Of a stretch of 64,000 bases of DNA, positions 58,193 to 64,000 are shown piece after piece. Source of the stretch: Rhyzopertha dominica (Eukaryota; Arthropoda; Insecta; Coleoptera; Bostrichidae). The translations under genes and the position numbers were made by a program. The notes under the pieces were generated by a model that saw only the letters and a list, made by a program, of their open reading frames with translations, was not told where the DNA came from and made no database searches. Position 1 is the first letter of the stretch, and each line of letters begins with the position of its first letter. Location of the stretch: contig QCXZ01000064.1 of NCBI GenBank assembly GCA_025024175.1, forward strand, positions 1,240,001 to 1,304,000. Reading direction: 5' to 3'.

Positions 58193-58690
58193 ATATTAAG
58201 AGTTATTTATTCTAGAAGCGTTTCAGATTGCATTTTATCCAAGCAAGAATGTTTAAACGCGAGAGAGAAGCTCAACAATTATTGCTTGCGAAATCCAAGG
58301 ACGAAGTATTCTCCAAATTTAAGGAATGGAATGAAAATAGGGTATATCTACCATAAATGAGAAAGTACTGTTATCATATTTCTTAAATTTGAAGAAGTAT
58401 GCATTTTCATCCATGTGGTCGAAGCATTCGATGCTGAAGACTATATAAAGGTTTAGAGAAACATAGATATTGGAAAGTACAGTAAGCTCACTGCCTACCT
58501 GAAGAGCGTGTTGACAGAATACAAAGAGAAGGCAGCTGCAGTATTGAAAAAAACACACGCGGATAAATAAGCTAATAAGCTGGACATTGCAAGGAAAGTT
58601 CAACGTTCTGCTGGTACTAGTCACTCCTTACAAGAAGAGACATCTGCAGATTTAGCAAAAACTTCGACAGGCATGGTGATTGACTGAAGT
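58193..58690 (+). repeat. Dispersed repeat R1, copy 2 (longer)
   Basis: Shares two blocks with 15360-15530, here 370 bases apart. Frames such as LKSVLTEYKEKAAAVLKKTH followed by ANKLDIARKVQRSAGTSHSL look like decayed coding sequence, so the repeat may be a retroposed or transposon-borne gene of unknown type. The family A transposon starts 60 bases later. Confidence 0.6.
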
Positions 58691-58753
58691 GTTTAAGACA
58701 AAGGAAACAACACGAAATCTATATGAGGATGAGTTTTTTACTTTCATTTAGCA

Positions 58754-60034
58754 TACAGGATGTTTCACGAATGATTATGACCCTGGCGAAATTAAAAATG
58801 CAACCCAAAGTACATTCTCATAGCCAATGTGGTTATATACANACAACGTTTTCCAAATAGAAGAGCTCCTGCCGATATAATTTTCAAAAGACTTGAATTA
58901 ACTTTAAGGACAAACTGGCCACCACTGAAAAAGTCAAGAGAAAGAACAGCAACAGGCCCTGACAATGAAATTAGAGTATTGGAAATGACTGACGAAAATC
59001 CTCATATTAGTCAAAGGGTAGTCTCAAGAGCAACTGGTATAAGTCTGTCTTCAGTACACCGAATAATTAAAGGCAATCAATTTCATCCGTATCACTTGCA
59101 ATTGGTTCAGGCCTTAAAGGAGACAGATTATCCTAAAAGACTGGCTTTTTGTAACTTTTTTCGGGAACACCAAAATTTGAATGTGAGATTTTATGACAAC
59201 ATTTGCTTCTCAGATGAAGCAAGATTCTCTAATAATGGTGGAGTTAACAAACATAACATGCATTATTATGCGCATGAAAATCCACGTTGGATTCGAGCAG
59301 GACATTTTCAAACTATCTACTCGACGGATGTCTGGAGCGGAATATCTGGGAATCAAATTGTTGGGCCTTATTTTTTTCGCCATAGTTTAAACGGCAGTAC
59401 TTATCTAAATTTTTTAAGAAATCTTTTACGGATACTTCTCCAAAATGTATATTTACAAGTAAGACAAGATCTATGGTTAGATGGGGCATCTGCGCATTAT
59501 CATAGAATAGTGCGAAATCATCTTGATTTGGTTTTACCTAACCGATGGATAGGAAGAGGTTCAATTAATCCTTGCCCACCGAGAAGCCCGGACCTTACTC
59601 CTTTGGATTTTTTTCTGTGGGGAATGGTAAAAGAGCAAGTATACCAAACACCAATTGAAAGTGTAGAACATTTAGAAAATAAAATACGTGATGCATGTAG
59701 ATCCATCACCCCAGAAATGTTAATGCATGTTAAAAGATCGTTTTGGACACGAATTCAAGCTTGTGAAAACAGCGGAGGGCGACATTTTGAGCATTTATTA
59801 CATTAATGTTATTGAAAAAACATTTTTCAAAAATAAAATTTGTTTGACAATACCGTATTTACTTAAAGCAAATGATTGAAGTTTATGTCAAAATTTACGA
59901 ATTTATACAGCTCTTTACGTTTTATATTTTTTAAGACGATGATTATTACAATTATCAATGTTACCTCTGCAAATGCATTTTGGGTTGCATTTTTAATTTC
60001 GTCAGGGTCATTATCATTCGTGAAACATCCTGTA
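58754..60034 (+). mobile_element. Rosa-like element, family A copy 4 (both ends kept)
   Basis: The only family A copy with both inverted repeats: 56 bases each at 58754-58809 and 59979-60034 (TACAGGATGTTTCACGAATG outermost), differing at two positions, with TA after the right end. Compared with copy 3, about 170 bases are deleted between the left repeat and the transposase, removing the start codon. Confidence 0.92.
58829..59806 (+). pseudogene. DD41D transposase of family A, open but N-terminally deleted
   Basis: Open for 325 codons from QRFPNRRAPADIIFKRLELT through the GPDNEIRVLEM linker, a second HTH (ISQRVVSRATGISLSSVHRI), CFSDEARFSNNGGVNKHNMH (first Asp), LDGASAHYHRIVRNHLDLVL (second Asp) and PRSPDLTPLDFFLWGMVKEQ (third Asp, spacing 41), to GGRHFEHLLH. 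The first 30 or so residues, which are present in copy 3, are deleted together with the ATG. Two residues are also missing just before the second Asp, where other copies read FQQDGA. It therefore probably gives no functional enzyme. Confidence 0.9.
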
Positions 60035-60163
60035 TAGATCTACTATTGTTAAAACGCTTGACAAAAGATTGGCAATTATGGAGACACCCCAACTCAAAAG
60101 ACATGGGATGGAATATGTGACATAAATTAGACAGTATCGCCAGGAAGGACGTCGGATAATTTA

Positions 60164-60622
60164 CTACTTCTGATTTTTGTTATAATTGGTAGATATCTCC
60201 CTTAGGAAGCATTTCTCGACAGATGTTTATTTGAACTTAGTATTTAAAAGACATCAGGAATAATGTCTCGAATTTTTGTCTCATGTTCAGGAAACTTCGT
60301 TTTTTCGTTTAACATTTTTTGTTAAAATTAATAGTAACATGAAAGGATGGTCATCTTTGGTAAAAATAAAGTGGTATCATCCTCTGCGTCATCTACTGTG
60401 AGATTACAGACTTCTTCTCTTTTACGACCTCTGCATACTCCTAGCAGTATGCTATAACTTTTATGAGTAAATGCACAAGAAATTCTAATTCTGATTTTTT
60501 TTTATACTTGGTAAGTATCGCCCTTAGGAAGCACTTCTCGACAGATGTTTATTTGAACTTTTTANTTAAAAGACCTCAGGAAGAATGTCTCGAATTTTTG
60601 TCTCATGNTTAGGAAACTGCGT
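60164..60622. repeat. Direct duplication of about 140 bases
   Basis: 60164-60304 and 60486-60622 are similar over their length (shared TTAGGAAGCA, TTCTCGACAGATGTTTATTT, AATGTCTCGAATTTTTGTCT), offset by about 322 bases. The second copy includes the end of the reading frame at 60609. Confidence 0.8.
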
Positions 60623-60917
60623 TTGACGAGCGAACCAGTTNTTTTGTTTCGTTATAACGGAAGACAGCGATGAAAAAGAAACTATTGACGATAACAGTAA
60701 AAGCGATTAAAATAGATAAATAAATAAATATGGTTAACTCTGTCACTTTGTTTTTCTCAAGATGGTTCTGATAGATACCAGTGGCTTGCCCGAGTATCTG
60801 TCGGTTAATGCTAATTAGGGAGCTTTTTACAACTAAGGGTTCATTGTAACTAAAAGCGCAATAATTACAAATGTCATATAACGAAATTTCTTTGGGGCCA
60901 GTATACTGCACCATCAC
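60609..60917 (-). CDS. Possible membrane-protein exon, unidentified
   Basis: An antisense frame of 102 codons: a hydrophilic first half with DICNYCAFSY, then KVTELTIFIYLSILIAFTVI running into VNSFFFIAVFRYNE. It looks like one transmembrane helix followed by a short tail. The start is arbitrary, and the frame may be the last exon of a receptor-like or tetraspanin-like protein. Undetermined bases are present near its end. It may be fortuitous. Confidence 0.25.
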   Translation of the reverse strand: MMVQYTGPKEISLYDICNYCAFSYNEPLVVKSSLISINRQILGQATGIYQNHLEKNKVTELTIFIYLSILIAFTVIVNSFFFIAVFRYNETKXLVRSSNAVS

Positions 60918-61219
60918 TTAAGAATAGCGAATTCGAAGCTTCAGCCCGATATTAAAAAGTTAGCAGAAAATAAGCTGTATGCTTGTATAATACAGTTATA
61001 CCCATGAAAAGCTGGGTTTGCGAAATATCCAGGAAGGCATGTTGGTAAATATTTTAAGACAAGCTTTTTGAAAGCGCGTCAAAATTTGAAAACAAATTCT
61101 ATCACCTTTGGGAGCAGGACACCAATTATTTTTGAAGAGTTCTTGCAGAATTCAATGAAATAAACTTTCTTGGAAACCTTGTTCACTGTTCCAACTTGCT
61201 GGTCGGTAAATTTTGCCCT

Positions 61220-61610
61220 GACTTAGCCCTAGTGCGCTTGATCAACGGAATTCTTCCACTCTCGAAGAGGCGCATCCTGTGTTTCGCCAAGAATCCGTTA
61301 ACGAACCATCCCCACGTGTTTTTCGAAAACCCAGCATTAGCCGGGGATCGTTATAATGACGGGGCCGTCGTACAAAAGCATAATATCTGGACTAACCCCT
61401 GCCCACAGCGTCCGGTGGCGATGGACCGGTCAGCGGCGCGGACAAAACGAGAGATGCGGGATGCTGCTGGACCAGTTCCGGTGAATTAATTCGCGCTCCA
61501 GCCCGTAACGGTCATTGATTATGTGCTATGTTCGGCCCGGCGAGCTAACGGACCGCTGTGCCGAATGGACCCCGTTTTAATGCCTTTTTCGTGATGCAGC
61601 GGACTGAGCT
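61220..61610. other. GC-rich non-coding island 17
   Basis: Contains GTGAATTAATTCGCG and GTCATTGATTATGTG in GC-rich context; no coding resemblance. Confidence 0.35.
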
Positions 61611-61619
61611 CTGCAGAAA

Positions 61620-62495
61620 TTTGTTGTTTTCCTTGTGAAATGCACCTAAGCGCGAATTTATTGTATTTAGTGCTGTGCCATATCACTTTTTATCGTGTAT
61701 CATTATTCATTAAAGTTTGTAAAAAGGCGTCTCACTGACGCCTAAATAGCAAGCAGCACATGATTAAGCGGTTCGCTTTTTCCCATCAAACACTCGGAGT
61801 TACCGTTAAGCCTAGCGCCATGCATCAATTTCCGGTGGATCTCCTACCAGCAACCTGCTTATGTCCGACGGTGATTTCCCGTCATATACCGCAAGCACAC
61901 CGTTTTTCTGCCAAAAGTCTGCGAATTTAATTTTACCGATATGCATAACATGTTCCAAAACATTTTGGAAGCTACTTTACGCGCATCCAGTGACAACTTA
62001 CGTGCTAATGTGAAATGAAGTTTCTAATAAAGATTCGCTATTAGAGAGACCATGTTGAATGGTATAAAAAACAGTGGGGCAAAATTATTTTCCCTGAGGA
62101 TTATGGAAGCCAAACGGACTTTCCTGTGTACGAAAAAACTCAAAAAATTTCAAAAGGGTGCGACCAATAAATGTATTCGATTATAGATAAGGCAATTTTA
62201 GGTAACCGAAACTAATACTTCAATGTCTATGAAGAAACTTGACTTTATAACACCAATGTCACCATATTTCAAACTGAACTTTAACCAGTGTCAATTTTTA
62301 TTGCAGCTTCTCCCGTTTTGCATCGGTGCTTTTTTCAATTTGAATCCATGATCGTAAGTGGTTTGGTGTTCCCCCAGTTTGTCCTTGAAATAAGGTTTTT
62401 TCCTTCGCTTGCGTGGTAAACTAGCTAATTAATTAAATTAAGAAAAGAAATTTGTTATTGCATTACTTTAATTGTGTTTAACTAGAAATTTACAA
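61620..62495. other. DNA without recognised features
   Basis: AT-rich, with no repeats or open frames of interest. Confidence 0.35.
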
Positions 62496-62500
62496 CAATT

Positions 62501-62844
62501 TTACTCGCGATCGATTCTGTCCAATGCGGAACTACAAATCATATCAAAGAATATGCAAATCAATACGGCCACTACGACGGCAAAAATAAACAAGGCCATG
62601 AAGATCGCGGTGAGTATTCCAATAAAAATAGTTAGCATATTCACGGCTTTAAATGACAATTCTCATCCGTCGCTGTCAAACGTTTTCTGGAGACATTTTG
62701 CTTCTTTTGGTGGAGGAGCGTCGACCACAATGAAAATACTTCCACAACGATCAAAATTGACGTTGGCATACTTACTGACAGTCGTATATAGACATTCTTC
62801 CCATAACGATGAATAACTACTGATATGAGGTCTGCCAATTGATA
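62501..62844 (-). pseudogene. Last exon of a membrane protein, tetraspanin-like, with in-frame stop
   Basis: On the - strand a good acceptor, TTCTCCTTTCTAG, precedes a frame reading SIGRPHISSYSSLWEECLYT, VNFDRCGSIFIVVDAPPPKE, AKCLQKTFDSDG, a TGA (62663-62665), ELSFKAVN, then MLTIFIGILTAIFMALFIFA and VVVAVLICIFFDM and a short tail ending in TAA (62501-62503). A spaced-cysteine loop, a GC-like site at the TGA, a last transmembrane helix and a short cytoplasmic tail together recall the end of a tetraspanin. The TGA falls where a cysteine would fit. It is a pseudogene, or a sequencing error changes TGC/TGT. No upstream exon was found. Confidence 0.4.
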
Positions 62845-62849
62845 CTAGA

Positions 62850-63420
62850 AAGGAGAATTATCAAGATTTTCCAACTGTCGATGAATTTGTAACCTTATAA
62901 TAGTCTTCAATTGTGGGATTTGTAAGTGGTCGCTAAATGGCTAGGTTAAATTGTTAGTGGAGACAAAAGTTACAAACTTTACATAATGCTTAGCAATAAT
63001 ACACGGGGGAAGAATGCTTAAAGAAAATTATGTCCCACTAGACAGTGCAGGTTTCTTCTTCCATAGTTAGAGGTTTAAGCATTAAGGTTGATTAATATTA
63101 CACAAATGTACTATTATCTGAGAATGATCTGCTAGTCAGAAACTTGGCCATGAAATGACATATTTTGATACAATGTTTATTGTTTATATCTGACGTAGTG
63201 GAGTGAAACAGCTTATTAATCATCTTGCTGTTGAATCAAAAGTATATCTATTATGTAGATATTGTAGCAGTAGCAGCATCTAAAAAAGATCTAGGTAGAT
63301 TTTTAAATTCTTGAATACTCACGTTTACTATGTGACACCACATTTTAATATCCCACAATATCACCAGCAGTTTTTCAATGATTTATAATATTTTGGGACA
63401 AGCAAATCTATCTTTATCTT
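62850..63420. other. AT-rich DNA, nothing recognised
   Basis: No gene or repeat seen. Confidence 0.35.
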
Positions 63421-63422
63421 TA

Positions 63423-64000
63423 TTAATTTTTGAAGGGGTAAATTTGGTAAATGCCGTTTTTGTTCAATTTATTGGATTTTGACTTATTGTTAACTAAAAG
63501 ACCTCCCAAATTGCATTTATTAACCTCTACTGCTTTTATTCCGAGTCTATTCAGACTATTTTTAACACAAACACTAACTCCTTTGACATAATTTTCTGCG
63601 GCAAAAATATGTTCTTTCTCATGGATGTTAGCATTGTACAGCAATCTTTGTATTCTAATTTTATATTGCTTTTTAAGTATTTGGTCCACAATTTTTGTGT
63701 CATATACATTATTAAAGGCTATTCGTTTAATTGTCGTCAATTCTTTTTCGAAACTTTCTTTTCTAAGTGGTATATTTATTAGTGTGTTTATTAAACTATA
63801 AAACACGGAATGCTTAATCTGTATTGATTTGAAGAAGCCGGGATTGTAACATCTGACTGTGTTGGTTTTCTATGAATTTCAAAGTCAATTTTACTATTTT
63901 TTACCAATATTGATAAGTCCAGAAAATGAAGAACTCCATCCTTTTCTTTTTCTAGGGTAAATTAAATCTTTTTATTTACTACATTTAAGAATTTTAATAA
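63423..64000 (-). pseudogene. Penelope-like element, reverse transcriptase C-terminal part (runs off the window)
   Basis: The - strand encodes DGVLHFLDLSILVKNSKIDF then EIHRKPTQSDVTIPASSNQY, the late RT block typical of Penelope-like elements. After a one-base shift near 63810 comes FYSLINTLINIPLRKESFEK followed by ELTTIKRIAFNN. The end, NKNGIYQIYPFKN, is the start of the GIY-YIG nuclease domain, cut by a stop. The element continues beyond 64000. Its nuclease would correspond to the piece found at 2787-3035, but the two are separate insertions. Confidence 0.8.

Noticed and set aside
1..64000. CRISPR arrays, bacterial operons, integrated virus
   Set aside because: No regularly spaced direct repeats, no compact gene strings and no viral structural or polymerase signature. 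All retro-type signals are LINE or Penelope-like.

Overview
This window is eukaryotic nuclear DNA, almost certainly from an insect. It is AT-rich, shows spliced genes with consensus splice sites, and carries many decayed arthropod-type transposons: Tc1/mariner, mostly a DD41D rosa-like group, non-LTR retrotransposons, Penelope-like elements and a Harbinger-type MITE. A short interstitial (TCAGG)n array at about 33.8 kb matches the telomere unit typical of many beetles. I therefore lean towards Coleoptera, with modest confidence because the array has only six perfect units. Nothing looks prokaryotic or viral.

Host genes are few. (1) A complete three-exon MADF-BESS (Adf-1-type) DNA-binding protein gene lies on the + strand from about 2.1 to 5.7 kb. 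Its two introns have matching phases and the product is 214 aa. (2) The first coding exon of a NOL4-like nucleolar/transcription-cofactor gene lies on the - strand at 53.8-54.3 kb, with a GC-rich promoter region behind it; the later exons were not found. (3) Two doubtful pieces of membrane-protein genes lie on the - strand at 60.6 and 62.5-62.8 kb; one has an in-frame stop.

The rest is a transposon graveyard punctuated by GC-rich non-coding islands. By region: 0.9-1.8 kb, end of a rosa-like element and LINE scraps; 2.1-5.7 kb, the MADF-BESS gene; 6.8-8.7 kb, one Tc1-like element split by a second at a TA site; 9-11.7 kb, three LINE or rosa-like pieces; 13.6-19.4 kb, two copies of a DDE_3-type transposase, a nearly complete mariner and a mariner C-terminal scrap; 20.6-22 kb, DD41D and LINE remnants; 25.9-27.4 kb, an intact-looking DD41D element with 121-bp inverted repeats and a 357-aa ORF; 28-30 kb, LINE and DD41D remnants; 31-34.4 kb, LINE remnants around the TCAGG array; 35.3-36.9 kb, a tRNA-like inverted pair and a DD41D copy; 38.6-40.9 kb, a DD41D element with very long inverted repeats; 41.5-43.2 kb, a 5'-truncated LINE with a 459-aa reverse transcriptase ORF; 54.8-57.7 kb, a three-level nest (LINE, a TIR element, a Harbinger MITE); 58.7-60.0 kb, the longest rosa-like family copy; 63.4-64 kb, a Penelope fragment running off the end.

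No new multi-gene system could be supported. The points most worth following up are the possibly functional DD41D element, the diversity of DD41D families, the interstitial TCAGG array, the regularly spaced GC islands with TAATT-type sites, a perfect 33-bp palindrome and the dated nested insertions.
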